DNA of 64,000 nt, from assembly GCA_021234155.1 (NCBI GenBank), contig JAJEKV010000052.1, positions 9,565,284 through 9,629,283 on the forward strand, written 5' to 3'. The translations under genes and the position numbers were made by a program. Source of the DNA: Isoetes taiwanensis. Taxonomy: Eukaryota; Streptophyta; Lycopodiopsida; Isoetales; Isoetaceae. The notes under the pieces were generated by a model. The model made no database searches, was not told the DNA's origin, and worked only from the letters and a program-made list of their open reading frames with translations. Shown piece after piece: positions 1-11,253 of the stretch (position 1 is its first letter; each line of letters starts with the position of its first letter).

Positions 1-1437
1 TGCTTTATGACAGACCATGGGAATGGAGTTCCAGTAGCTTGGGTTCTCACATCTAGTCAAGAGGAAGAGGAGATCCGGCCAGTGGCTTGTGGCCATGAAG
101 GAACACATCCATAATAATGATCCCACTTGGTCCCTTCTTGCTTCATTGTGGATGATGCCCGTAGAGATCAATGCTTTGAGGGATGTTTGGCCCATGTCAC
201 GTATCCAATTGTGCTTGTGGCATGTGAGGCGGCCCGGTTGAAGATGTTTGTGAAGCGGGTTAAAGATAAGAAGCCTTGGGGCCCAAATGTTCAAGGAATT
301 AGGAGACATCATGTATGGTATTCATGTTGATGGGGATGGTAGATATGGGCAAGACTACATAGACTCATGTAGGGAAGAGGGATTAAGGCAGCGTGGAAGA
401 GTTCAAGGAAAGGCACAAGGTCTACAAGAAAGTTGTGAAATACATGAGCAAGGTGTGGACAAAGAACATTACTTCTGGATTGTTGCTACTCGGCGGTATC
501 CCCATGCAAACCAAGAGACAAATGCAAGCATAGAGTCATATCATGCCACTATGAAGAGGAGGCTTGGTCTCTCAAGCATTCATTGAGAGGGACGAGGATT
601 GATTGGTTGCTTTACATGCTGACATGCATAAATATCCTTTTGATAGGTTCAAAGAAAGATAATGGTTTTAAGATCAACCGCATGAGCGAGAAGCGGGTTA
701 TCGAGACAACAATCATTGGAGCAAAAAAGATTCACGATGCAAAGATGAGGTGGCTAGACTACCAACAAGGAAGGGCTGAAGTTTGGAGCCAAAACATGGA
801 TGCTTGGGATGAGAATAGAGGCCCTTCCTTACATGGTAGTTGTGGCAAATGAGAATTGGGCTTCTTTGCGATTGTCCATGGGGTATGAAGGGTAACATGT
901 GCAAGCATCAAATTAAAGTGATTCAAATGATGGGCAGCTATAGGGATGATGACATATTGAGAGTGTGTGGAACTCTTTACGGTTCCCAAGCTGGTGGTTT
1001 GAAAAACTTGAGATCTATTGCAGAGGATTATAAGGTGGATGAGTGTAGCGATGACGTCGTGCTTTCTAGTTTGACCTCAACAAGCCTCATTGATGTCGAG
1101 GAGGAGCCACATGTTGGTAAGTGCTTCGTAGACCCTACACGTAGAGACATGTTGGAGAGTATAGATGCTAGCCTTCATAACATAAGGGATACATTAAGTA
1201 GCAACCCTCACATCATTCGTGAAGTTGATTTCCTTCTTCGAGAGCTCACCCAAAAGTTAGAGAATTTGAAGTCCTCTACTGTTCAAAGAGGTGTTGCACC
1301 TTGCATGCCAACAACAAAGGACTTCAATGGGAGCACCATAGCTAGGCCAATTCCTTTCATAGAATGCCATAAGAGGAAGAAGAAAGTGGTGGGGGATACC
1401 GTGTTTGCACGTGAATGTGAACGACACCTTGAAGAGT
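1..1437 (+). pseudogene. MULE/FAR1-like transposase remnant with SWIM zinc finger
   Basis: The reading frame changes several times. The left edge reads in frame 1 as a MULE core piece (DHGNGVPVAWVLTSSQ) before a stop at about 112. A second frame at 150-235 gives ALRDVWPMSRIQLCLWHVRR, the usual C-x-WH block of FAR1/MULE transposases. The stretch at 500-560 encodes NASIESYHATMKRRL, also typical. The last open frame (840-1439, 199 residues) holds a SWIM finger, LLCDCPWGMKGNMCKH, matching CxCx8CxH with C10, C12, C21 and H23. Such proteins cut and paste Mutator-like elements. Frame breaks and in-frame stops show it is dead. The N-terminal part lies outside the window. It ends about 60 bp before the 26-bp repeat array, so it may belong to the same element, but that link is inference. 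Confidence 0.8.
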
Positions 1438-1489
1438 AAATGTTTCTTAATGCTTGACTTGTGGATCTTCTATAGTAAATTTATGATAT

Positions 1490-4390
1490 AACTTACCTGG
1501 AGTCCACTAAACCACTTAACCACTAAACTAGGCTTAGTCCACTAAACCACTAAACTAGGCTGTCCAGGTTAACCACTGGAGATGTCAAGTGGTTAACCTG
1601 GACAAGTTCAAGTTGTCTAGGTTAACCACCTGGACAACCATGTCAAGTGGTTAACCTAGACAAGTATAGTGGTTAACCTAGACAAATGATCCACTTAGGT
1701 GGTTAACCTGGACTCGTGTAGTGGTTAGCCTAGACAAGTATAGTGGTTAACCTAGACAAGTATAGTGGTAAACCTAGACAAGTTTGTCTAGTGGTTAACC
1801 TGGACAAGTTTGTCTAGTGGTTAACTTGGACAACCCAGTCTAGTGGTTAACCTGGACAAGCATAGAAGGGAATATTTAAACCAACGGTTCTTTCTAACGG
1901 TTCTTTCTAGCCTTCAAGCTATATATACCCTTGCCTTAGTTGTTCTTGGTAGAAAGTTAGTTGGTTTCAGTTGAGTTCAGTAGTAGTCGAGTTTCTTTGC
2001 TTACTGTTCAAGCCAAGTGACAGATGGTGAGGACCCGACAATAGCTTCGTGAGAGCAGTGCCATCAATGCCCACACTCTTGAGGATATTCTCGTCCACTT
2101 GAATGAAATTCAGGAGGATGTGGGGCTAGATCTCGCCCAACCTAACAACATCAAAACGTTCAAAAGTAAGCATGTTCTTTCTTGTCTTCCTTCATATTTA
2201 TGTTCTACTTTCATATTAATCTTTTCATGATCCCCTCATGGTTCATGCAGAGGCAGTGGAGAATGGGGAATTCCTAGACCCCCTAGACCTCACACCGACC
2301 TTAAAACCTAGGGCATTTGCAACCAGAAGGCTTTGAGGGCATTTATGCGGGAAGGCAACACTCTAAAAGCTGAATTGAAGAGGCGGCGAAAGTGTATTAT
2401 CCTAGGGGCAAACCCTATCGCTTTGAATGATGTGGGATTTGTGCTAGCTGGGGCGTTATGGCAACGGATGTTGATTCAGGCAACACTCCAAAAAGTGGCG
2501 TGTCCCGGATGATGATGACTCGATACATGTATTTCTTACCATCATAGGGTTTGTGAAGATGCTTTTGTAGAGAAGTTTCATAAAAAGTCTCATGTTTACC
2601 GGTTTATAATGAGGTTAACCTAGACATGTGGTAAACCTCGACATGTAAAGTCCTAGACATGTAAGTCTAGTGGTTAACCCGGACATGTAACTCTAAGTGA
2701 TTAACCTAGACATATAAGTCTAGTGGTCTTGCAAGTCTAGTGGTAAACATGATGTAACTCTAGTGGTAAACCTAGACATGCAACTCTAGTGGTTAACCTG
2801 GTTAAGTCTAGTGGTTAACCCGACATGTAAGTCTAGTGGTAAACCCTAGACATGCAACTCTAGTGGTTAACCCGACATCCATGTATAGTGGTAAACCGAC
2901 ATGTAAGTCAAGTGGTAAACCTAGACATGAATGGTTAACCCGACATGTAACCTGGTGGTAAATGTAAGTCTAGTAGTTAACACCCGACATGTAACTCTAG
3001 TGGTAAACCTAGACATGTTCCTCTAGTGGTTAACCTAGACATGTAAGTGTAGTCCTCCATGATATTTAGTGGCATGTATAGTAAACCTAGACATCAACTC
3101 TAGTGGATTACATGTAAGACTATCCTAGTGGTCCCGGACATGGCATGCAACTCTAGTGGTTAACCTAGACATGCAAGTCTAGTGGTTAACACGGACATGT
3201 GTAAACCTAGACATTAAGTCTAGTGGTTAAAAGTTTCATGTTTAACCTAGACATGCAAGGGTAAAAAACAGTCTCATGTGGTAAACCTAGACATGTAAGT
3301 TTAGTGGTTATATGCAAGTCTAGTGGTAAAACCTAGTGGTGGTAAACCTAGACATGTAAGTCTAGTGGTAAACCTAGACATGCAACTCTAGTGGTTAACC
3401 TGGTACATGTCTAGTGGTAACTCTCTAGTGGTTAACCTAGACATGTAACTCTAGTGGTTAACCCGGACATGCAAGTCTAGTGGTTAACTGACATGTAAGT
3501 CTAGTGGTAAACCTAGACATGACATGCAACTCTAGTGGTTAACCTAGACATGTAAGTCTAGTGGTAAACCTAGACATGCAACTCTAGTGGTAAACCTAGA
3601 CATGTAAGTCTAGTGGTACAAACCTAGACATGTAAGTCTAGTCAAGTCTAGTGGTAAAACCTAGACATGTAAGTCTAGTGGTAAACCTAGACATGCAACT
3701 CTAGTAGTTAACCTGGACATCCATGTATAGTGGTAAACCTGGACATGTAAGTCTAGTGGTAAACCTAGACATGTAAGTCTAGTGGTTAACCCGGGACATG
3801 TAACTCTAGTTAACCCTAGACATGCAAAGTCTAGTGGTTAACACATGTAAGTCTAGTGGTTAACCTCGACATGCAAGTCTAGTGGTTAACCTACATGTAA
3901 GTCTAGTGGTAAACACATGTAAGTCTAGTGGTTAACTGTAACTCTAGTGGTAAACCTAGACATGCAACTCTAGTGGTTAACCTAGACATGTAAGTCTAGT
4001 GGTTAACCTGGACATGTAAGTCTAGTGGTTAACCTGGACATGCAAGTCTAGTGGTAAACCTAGACATGTGGTAAGTCATGTGGTAAACCTAGACATGTAA
4101 GTCTAGTGGTTAACCTAGACATGCAAGTCTAGTGGTTAACCTGGACATGTAACTCTAGTGGTAAACCTGGACGTGCAACTCTAGTGGTTAACCTAGACAT
4201 GTAAGTCTAGTGGTTAACCTGGACATCCATGTATAGTGGTTAAACTAGACATGCAACTCTAGTGGTAAACCTAGACATGTAAGTCTAGTGGTAAACCTAG
4301 ACATGACATCCATGTAAGTTTAGACATGCAACTCTAGTGGTTAACCCGACATGTATAGTGGTTAACTAGACATGGTAAAACCTAGACAAG
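1490..4390 (+). repeat. Left array of ~26-bp repeats (GTGGTTAACCTAGACATG type)
   Basis: Dozens of degenerate copies of a roughly 26-bp unit containing GGTTAACC or GGTAAACC, then AGACATG, then TCTAGT. Spacing slips often, with partial units, which fits an old minisatellite. Copies at 1500-1600 run the other way, giving 15-bp inverted pairs (GTCCAGGTTAACCAC with its complement) at 1562-1603 and again near 1620-1660. Non-repeat sequence occupies about 1865-2590. The array at 7.6-9.4 kb is the same family in reverse orientation. Confidence 0.9.
1919..2400 (+). pseudogene. Promoter-like start and first exons of an unidentified broken gene
   Basis: Non-repetitive sequence inside the left array. 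A TATA-like CTATATATACCC at 1919-1930 lies about 105 bp before an ATG at 2024. The frame from that ATG meets a stop at the seventh codon (2042-2044), then stays open to a good splice donor (AAAA/GTAAGC, GT at 2166). Past the stop it encodes an Asn/Glu/Leu-rich stretch. An acceptor CATGCAG at about 2245-2251 precedes a second exon-like stretch with an in-frame stop. I do not recognise the product. Its place within the array suggests it was a gene of the same mobile element. Confidence 0.35.
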
Positions 4391-4797
4391 ATAAGATAGC
4401 AAGATATGTTTACTTGATGTTTACAAGATATGAATATATACTTGATATGTGCACATGATGCTTATTTACATACATGATGTTTAGAATTTTATTAGTGATA
4501 TGTTTGCACGATATGTTTAAATCTGAAGCCAAAATAACATCAGCTTTTCATATACTTATAGTGGCACCGAGCCGATACAAATACAAAAGGCACCCTGGCC
4601 TGATACGAAGGGTTAGCAAGAAAAAAAGTTTTAACAGGAAAAAAGGCTTAGCCTGAAACATCAACTTCTTATCAAGAACAGAAAACTGTATTTTCATATA
4701 ACTATTTTTAGATGAGAAATTTTCAGATAATTGTTCTCATTCAACCTGTGCTGGGGTCTTCCTTGGCGTTTGACCTGTCACTATAGCCTGATGCAGT
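4391..4797. other. AT-rich spacer between left array and ULP1 gene
   Basis: No gene recognised. It includes short TGATGTTTACATGATAT-like repeats near 4400-4510, next to the array edge, and would hold the 3' UTR of the minus-strand ULP1-like gene. Confidence 0.5.
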
Positions 4798-7012
4798 TTA
4801 CCTAGCATAAAGGAAAAGGACTTCCTGCAATTGGCCACTGCTGAAATGGTAAATCATTTTTTGATAATAACTGTTTTTTGATATGACTTTTTTACTTGCC
4901 TTCGGATAGGGTTCCTCGGCCTTCTTGAAAATGAAATCCTGGAGAAAATACTTGGCATACAATATAGTGTAGATGCCACAATCAGATCCATTGTCTTGCT
5001 GGGGACATGGCACACGAAGAAGAGGACATCTGTACCAGGCAGGCAGATTGGCAGACCATGACTCGTGCACTTTCCTGAGAACACTAAAGCAAATCAAAAG
5101 AAATTCAGATAGTGATGACTAAACCAATACACAAATGGAATAACACAAATGACTTACTTGATGGCAGCATTTTCCAAGGTTGAATGGTAGCCACTAACAC
5201 AATCAAAGTGGAGCAATGAGGGTGTGTTCGTCCCAAGAGCTTTGCAGATCTCGACATCATAGCAGAATACATACAGGCTCCAATGGCCCGCTGCGATTGT
5301 GCAAAAATCGGTGCTTGAGGGTAAAAGAAACACACTAATGGGAAATAGAAATAGTCAACTTACCTTCACATACCGGGCAGCCAATACCAAAATATTTCTT
5401 CTATTGGATCGCCGTCTTCATTTGAATCTGTATCTTCTTCTTCCGCTCAATGGAGTCTGGTGGGAGTGGGAGCAAAATTAAGAGGTGATCATGTTTGCAG
5501 AGATACTGAGACCCATCAAACTAGGATGTATCCAAAGAATGATGCTTCCTCGATCAATGGGAATTGCATGGGATAGAATTACTTTTTGAATGCATGAAAG
5601 CAAATAAAGCAAAATTGGATTAAAGCCGGACAAAATGCACATCATGGTTTTTAAATTGAAGCAAACATAGCAAATCAATTACATCATCGACTTACATTAG
5701 ATATGCCCCAACGCATTCCTTTGTTCACCCATGATTTAAACATCTTTTTTCGGGATCGCCCTGTGCACATCCTCAAAGCACTCACCACCTGGCCTGCTCT
5801 ATCATAAATTAACCTCTCTTGACGAACCCCAAACCTATATTGGGCTCTTGACGTGAATGGGCCATTGGCGGTTGTATGAAAGCACAATTTTCTTCCCGGT
5901 TTAGGCCTCCCCAATCCCCAAACCATGGTAAAGAGGTCCTCTATCTGCCAGAAGGTGTGGAAAGCAAGCTTATAGTGCGGAGCTAGGCTCAAATTGTTCT
6001 CATGGGGCGTGGACCCTCTCATTGGTTTTGATGGTGTAATCATATCGAAAAGCTCTACTACTGCACATGGGGCAGAGGGAAGGAAACGGGGAATGCCGAT
6101 TCTCATGGCTAGAAGGACCTGGACTTACTCAGTTTGCCCGAGGGCTCTGGCCGATGGTGGCTCCTCGGGGCTTCCTCCGGCCCTGCCAGATTTGAGGATT
6201 TCTTCATTTAGATCTGCCATGACACGGTTAACTTGAGAAGTCCACTCGGATTCTCTTGTCTGCATGTCATCAGCAGCCAAGGGATTCCACTCTTGCTCCT
6301 CAACACCCTCCAAGCCATAAACAATGGCTATAGTCTTCGTATATCTGGCCATTCTAGCCTCCTTGTCTTTTTCCCACTCAGCATTCCTCCTGGCAACATA
6401 CTCTTCAAGGATATTTCTTGGCTGCCTCCTTATCTCCTATCAACCCCTTCATTTTGCTAACCCGATCCCAACCAATCTTGAGTGCATGGTCTTGGCACCT
6501 TCTCAAATATCTTCTCTGATTAACCCGGTACCTGTACTCAGGGTCCATTCTATAGGCAAGATGATATGCTGAAAGGTCACGGTTGGGCCTTCTCTTTTGC
6601 TTTGTGGTTGCTTGCCTGCGTCTTCCCACCGGTGCTCCCTCCACAACAACTGCAAGGTTATGTACATTGCTCATGTGTGCCCATGACCTCAACCTTTTTC
6701 GGTGTCCCATACACACCCGGAACTAAACAACAGCGCCTCTTCTTCTTGAGGGAGTAATAGTATGCCCGGCTTCATGTGATGTTCCTCTATCTCGGTCGCC
6801 ATCACTAAAGCTGCTTCAACCTCAGGAGGTAAACGCACCCCTGTGCCTTCTTCCCCTTCTTCTACCTGTGTCTTCTTGGCAGATCCCTTCTTTGCCCCCT
6901 TTTGAAAAGCAATCGGATCCTTCCCCTTCTCGACTGCTACAACTTTCCTCTCTTCATAGTTGGGCTGGTACTCATTATCAGAATCGGAAAGGCTCTCTGA
7001 ATCTGATGACAT
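4798..7012 (-). pseudogene. ULP1-like (C48) SUMO-protease gene of a transposon, probably decayed
   Basis: ULP1 proteases are cysteine peptidases that cut SUMO or related proteins; plant MULEs of the Kaonashi type carry such genes. Catalytic residues sit in the expected order: His in GHWSLYVF (codon 5285-5283), Asp in HFDC (5204-5202), Gln and Cys in PQQDNGSDCG (Cys codon 4980-4978). A splice donor AA/GTAAGTC near 5159 and an acceptor near 5072 join the two catalytic exons. Upstream the same strand carries an acidic Ser-rich start (MSSDSESLSDSDNEYQP, ATG at 7012), a basic region at 6405-6680, a Glu-rich frame at 6125-6420 and a 140-residue exon (5684-6106) ending at a GTAAGTCG donor. Links between the upstream pieces need frame changes, so I call it a probable pseudogene. 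It could still be spliced if introns explain the breaks. Confidence 0.72.
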
Positions 7013-7189
7013 TGCGCTTGAGCATAAGATTCCACAAAAATAAAGCTTAGCTCTGTGGCAGCCCTGCCCTTCAATGCAAGCGGCCCAAGCTGGCGCCAGA
7101 TGAACTCCGTTTGAGCTTCGGTTTGCCTCTCGGGCTTGATCAGGTGGGTGCGCGAGCTGAACAGAACTAAGACTGAGCGCATTCACCCG

Positions 7190-7630
7190 GGAAACAAAAC
7201 TCGGCCATAGCCAAAACAGTCGAGCTCATGCCTTCAGACAGGTTTACACATGGCAAACAGCCATTTGCTCTTTTCAACCATTAGATTTCATTTCAAATTT
7301 AAAAATATGCTATGTTCAACCATTAGATTTCATTCAAATATAAAAATTGTCTCGGGCTCACCATTTGCAGAGTAGGACAATTCCAAGGCAGATAGTCGAG
7401 GGTTTCTTATAACCCGGTGCGGTGTGATTGATATGGGACTCTTCAATTATGATTGATATGGGACTCTTCAACTATGATTGATGTAGCATTTAATAATATA
7501 ACAGGCAATGCAGGGGAATAATATAACATGATTGATGTTCCGTGCAATCCACTTTCATTATCTAAGTTGCATGGCACTGTTCCACTGTAATTGGTGCAAC
7601 ATTTTCTACCATGCTTCCTAATTATTTGCC
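7190..7630. other. Spacer upstream of ULP1-like gene
   Basis: No gene recognised. Short direct repeats occur: CAACCATTAGATTTCATT at about 7278 and 7318, and TTGATATGGGACTCTTCAA at about 7429 and 7453. It would contain the 5' flank of the minus-strand ULP1-like gene. Confidence 0.45.
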
Positions 7631-9360
7631 ATTACACTTAGTTGTCCAGGCTAACCATTACACCCACATACCCACTAGACTTAGTTGTCCAGGCTAACCA
7701 TTGCACCTACATGTCCATGTTTACCATCTCAAATCTCAAGTGCATGTCCAGGTTTACCACTAGACTTAGTTGTCTAGGTTTACCATTACACTTGCACACT
7801 GGACATGGTTGTCCAGGTTTACCATTGGACTTGCATGTGCAGCCTAACCATTGCAACTACATGTCCAAGTTTACCATCTCAAGTGCATGTCCAGGTTTAC
7901 CACTACACTAAGTTGTCTAGGTTTACCACTAGACATGGTTGTCTAGGTTAACCATTGCACCTAGGTTTACCACTACACTAAGTTGTCTAGGTTTACCACT
8001 AGACATGGTTGTCTAGGTTAACCATTGCACCTACATGTCCAGGTTTACCATCTCAAGTGCATGTCCGTTTTACCACTAGACTTAGTTGTCTAGGTTGACC
8101 ATTACACTTGCATGTCCGTTGTCAAATTGGTTGTCCAGGCTAACTATTACACTTGCATGTCCAAGTTTACCATTGGACTTGCATGTCCAGGCTAACCATT
8201 GCAACTACATGTCCAAGTTTACCATCTCAAGTGCATGTCCAGGTTTACCACTACACTAAGTTGTCTAGGTTTACCACTAGATATGGTTGTCTAGATTAAC
8301 CATTACACCTACATGTCCAGGTTTACCATCTCAAGTGCATGTCCAGGTTTACCACTAGACTTAGTTATCTAGGTTTACCATTACACTTGCATGTCCAGGT
8401 TTACCATGTCAAATTGGTTGTCCATGCTAACCATTACACTTGCATGTCCAAGTTTACCATTGGACTTGCATGTCCAAGCTAACCATTGCAACTACATGTC
8501 CAAGTTTACCATCTCAAGTGCATGTCCAGGTTTACCACTACACTAAGTTGTCTAGGTTTACCACTAGACATGGTTGTCTAGGTTAACCATTGCACCTACA
8601 TGTCCAGGTTTACTATCTCAAGTGCATGTCTAGGTTTACCACTAGACTTAGTTGTCTAGGTTTACCATTACACTTGCATGTCCAGGTTTACCATGTCAAA
8701 TTGGTTGTCCAAGCTAACCATTACACTTGCATATCCAAGTTTGCCATTGGACTTGCATGTCCAGGCTAACCATTGCAACTACATGTCCAAGTTTACCATC
8801 TCAAGTGCATGTCCGGTTTACCACTACACTAAGTTGTCTGGGTTTGCCACTGTCGCATGGTTGTCTAGGTTAACCATTGCACCTACATGTCCAAGTTTAC
8901 CATCTCAAGTGCATGTCCAGGTTTACCACTAGACTTAGTTGTCTAGGTTTACCATTACACTTGCATGTCCAGGTTTACCATGTCAAATTGGTTGTCCAGG
9001 CTAACCATTACACTTGCATGTCCAAGTTTACCATTGGACTTGCATGTCCAAGTTTACCATTGCACCTAGTTGTCTAGGTTTACCATTAGACATTGTTGTC
9101 TAGGTTAACCAGCACACCTACATGTCCAGGTTTACCAAATATGCTCTGGAAGTCCAAGTTTACCGCTAGACTTAGTTGTCCAGGCTAACCATTGCACATA
9201 CATGTCCAAGTTTACCATCTCAAGTGCATGTCCAGGTTTACCACTACACTTAGTTGTCTAGGTTTACCATTACACTTGCATGTCCAGGTTTACCACTGGA
9301 CATGGTTGTCCAGGCTAACCATTACACTTGCATATGTCACTAGGTTAACTACTATGGTTG
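7630..9360 (-). repeat. Right array of the same ~26-bp repeat, inverted relative to the left array
   Basis: Tandem degenerate units such as TTGCATGTCCAGGTTTACCA and TAGTTGTCTAGGTTTACCA. The reverse complement of the left-array unit matches this strand. Superimposed is a longer period of roughly 270-300 bp: the segment running from a LEFT-type unit (CATCTCAAGTGCATGTCC) to the next recurs at about 7725, 7880, 8050, 8230, 8330, 8510, 8610, 8800 and 8905, so blocks of several units were amplified together. Confidence 0.9.
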
Positions 9361-9727
9361 TCTAGGGTTAACTTCTATGCACGTATATGACATTAGGTTA
9401 GGGTGATTATGTGACAATACTTACTGTTAAGGTTGGTTATCCAGTGACAATACTTACTGATTTTGCTAAAAAACTTGATAACTTGGGCAATCATGCTAAA
9501 AATTTGTTAGGTTGACATGTATCTTCAAAATGGAGCACATTGGAGCAATGGAGCACATTACTAAAAAAAACACTTTCATAAAACCGTGGCAAAACAATAG
9601 CAGAAAAATAATATTTATTTTTTTACAATAGCATCTTCGAAATCATACTTCGGGTGGTTCAAACGGCCTGCCACTGCAGGTTGCAAGTGCCATTGCAGGA
9701 GCGGGTACGGTGATGATTGAGGGATCA

Positions 9728-10042
9728 TCATTCTCCATAGCAGCGAGGAGTCCATTCCTTAAGCGGGTGTGAGCAGTCCCTTTCCTTCGGTTCCCATCCA
9801 TAGCATGGGCTTCGGATGCATGCCTCGGATAGCGGATGGGCCATCCGGATGGCCGATGGATGATGCATTGTCAGGCGGATGGTGATTCGATCCATGGCCG
9901 AGCTTACCACGATTTCCTGCCCGGTTTTACCACTTCCCGGAGTAGGAATACGGCGCTCCCAATTTGAATGCCTGCACTCGTCAGAGAAGAAATGCATTTG
10001 CATGGGGCTCCACATCGCAGCCTTCCTCTCCATCTCCTCCAC
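9728..10042 (-). CDS. Unrecognised 104-residue open frame
   Basis: Open frame with a Met- and Trp-rich start and a Cys/Pro/Glu-rich C-terminus (ends KEWTPRCYGE). A Gly-rich TPGSGKTGQE stretch resembles a P-loop, but there is no Walker B or other support. It lies just outside the right 26-bp array and an overlapping frame continues to about 10125. Base composition is GC-richer than the flanks. It may be the 3' end of a transposon gene; I do not recognise a family. Confidence 0.25.
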   Translation of the reverse strand: MEEMERKAAMWSPMQMHFFSDECRHSNWERRIPTPGSGKTGQEIVVSSAMDRITIRLTMHHPSAIRMAHPLSEACIRSPCYGWEPKERDCSHPLKEWTPRCYGE

Positions 10043-10129
10043 AAAGGAGTCTTACGTTGGCGGAGAGGTTGAAGCTTTATTGAAGATGTTTTTATGGCTT
10101 GGATGAGCAGCTCTTGCAGCTTCATGCGT

Positions 10130-10706
10130 AGGATATCCTTAGTTCAGAGCCCATATGCAAGCGGAAGTTCAATGTTTGAAGGAATTAATCATGGTTTCTA
10201 CAGACCTTCTCGAGAATTTGCCGCCTCTTGCTGGCAAAGGAAGTAGACATTTGAGAAAGTTGTGAGCATATTTCTTCCCTTTATTATTGTTCTCAAATTT
10301 TTTTGATATGTTACTGTCTACCTCAAGCAATCTCTCACTCAAACCATCTATAAGTCATCAATTCAAGCATTATACCGCCCCATGCCAGCACATTTTAATT
10401 GCATCTTTCTTTCTGCCGTAATTATTGTTGAAGCCTCACGCTATCTGACCAGTTTAGCAGGGTTCTAAGTTAGCACGTGCTAGCATGCTGTTGAATACGA
10501 CTGAGCATGGCCTCCCAGAGCTTTACAGCAAGCGAACTGCTTCCAACCTATGTGGATGCGACACAAATATTGCATCCTGATCTCTGATTTATATCCATTT
10601 ATGCAGGTAGATTTAGGGCATTTTAGTTTGGTAAATGATATCTCTTTGCTATTTCATATATTGACTAGCTAGAACTGAAGATCGATGGCAGTGACCTGGA
10701 TCATTA
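10130..10706. other. AT-rich intergenic DNA
   Basis: No gene, RNA or repeat I can support. Confidence 0.4.
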
Positions 10707-11251
10707 GAGGAAATTTGAGATCTCATTTCATCCCCATAAGAATCCTCCAATGAAATGGCTACCCTCTATTAACTGCAATTAATGTAGCACCAAAAATTTC
10801 ATTGTTGTCGTTTTTCCCCCATAACTTTTGATCCACTTGTCAAAATGTTGCGGCGTTTGTTGCATTAGATGCGGAATGAAAAGATCTTTCCAATGATGTA
10901 TGGTTATGATGTATTTCAATATGGTCATATGCGTTAACCTTAAAAAAATATGATTTTTTGCTTATTTCTTATATATTTATATCGTAAAAGATGCATGAAT
11001 GGGTTATCACTAGATAGATTTTGTGAAGACGAACCCATTGCTACAAAAAGTTTTTGAATCGGAGTTCTGGATCAAAAGTTATAATGAAAAAATGATACTA
11101 CAGAAGTTAGTTACAGCTGCATTAATTACAGGCTGCCACATAATACTGGAATGAGATATACTGAAGGTCTTCTCTTATTGGACAGTTTAAAAAGCTGACA
11201 TGGCATTTTAAGCATCCCTTAATGGGACAAAATGTGATCTCATTTTTCCTC
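10707..11251. mobile_element. 545-bp MITE with ~38-bp terminal inverted repeats and TA duplications
   Basis: The left end GAGGAAATTTGAGATCTCAT and the reverse complement of the right end GAGGAAAAATGAGATCACAT match, and the similarity continues for about 38 bp at roughly 80 percent. TA lies immediately outside both ends (10705-10706 and 11252-11253). Inner parts are also imperfectly inverted, with AACTTTTGATCCA near 10827 and its complement near 11072. There is no coding capacity. TA duplication fits a Tc1/mariner-type non-autonomous element, although the ends are not the usual Stowaway motif. Confidence 0.75.
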
Positions 11252-11253
11252 TA

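Noticed and set aside
1490..4390. CRISPR-like array of short repeats
   Set aside because: Units are contiguous and degenerate with no unique spacers of constant length, in a eukaryotic genome; a minisatellite fits better.
9904..10042. P-loop ATPase from a GSGKTG-like stretch
   Set aside because: No Walker B, no preceding strand context and a very short frame.
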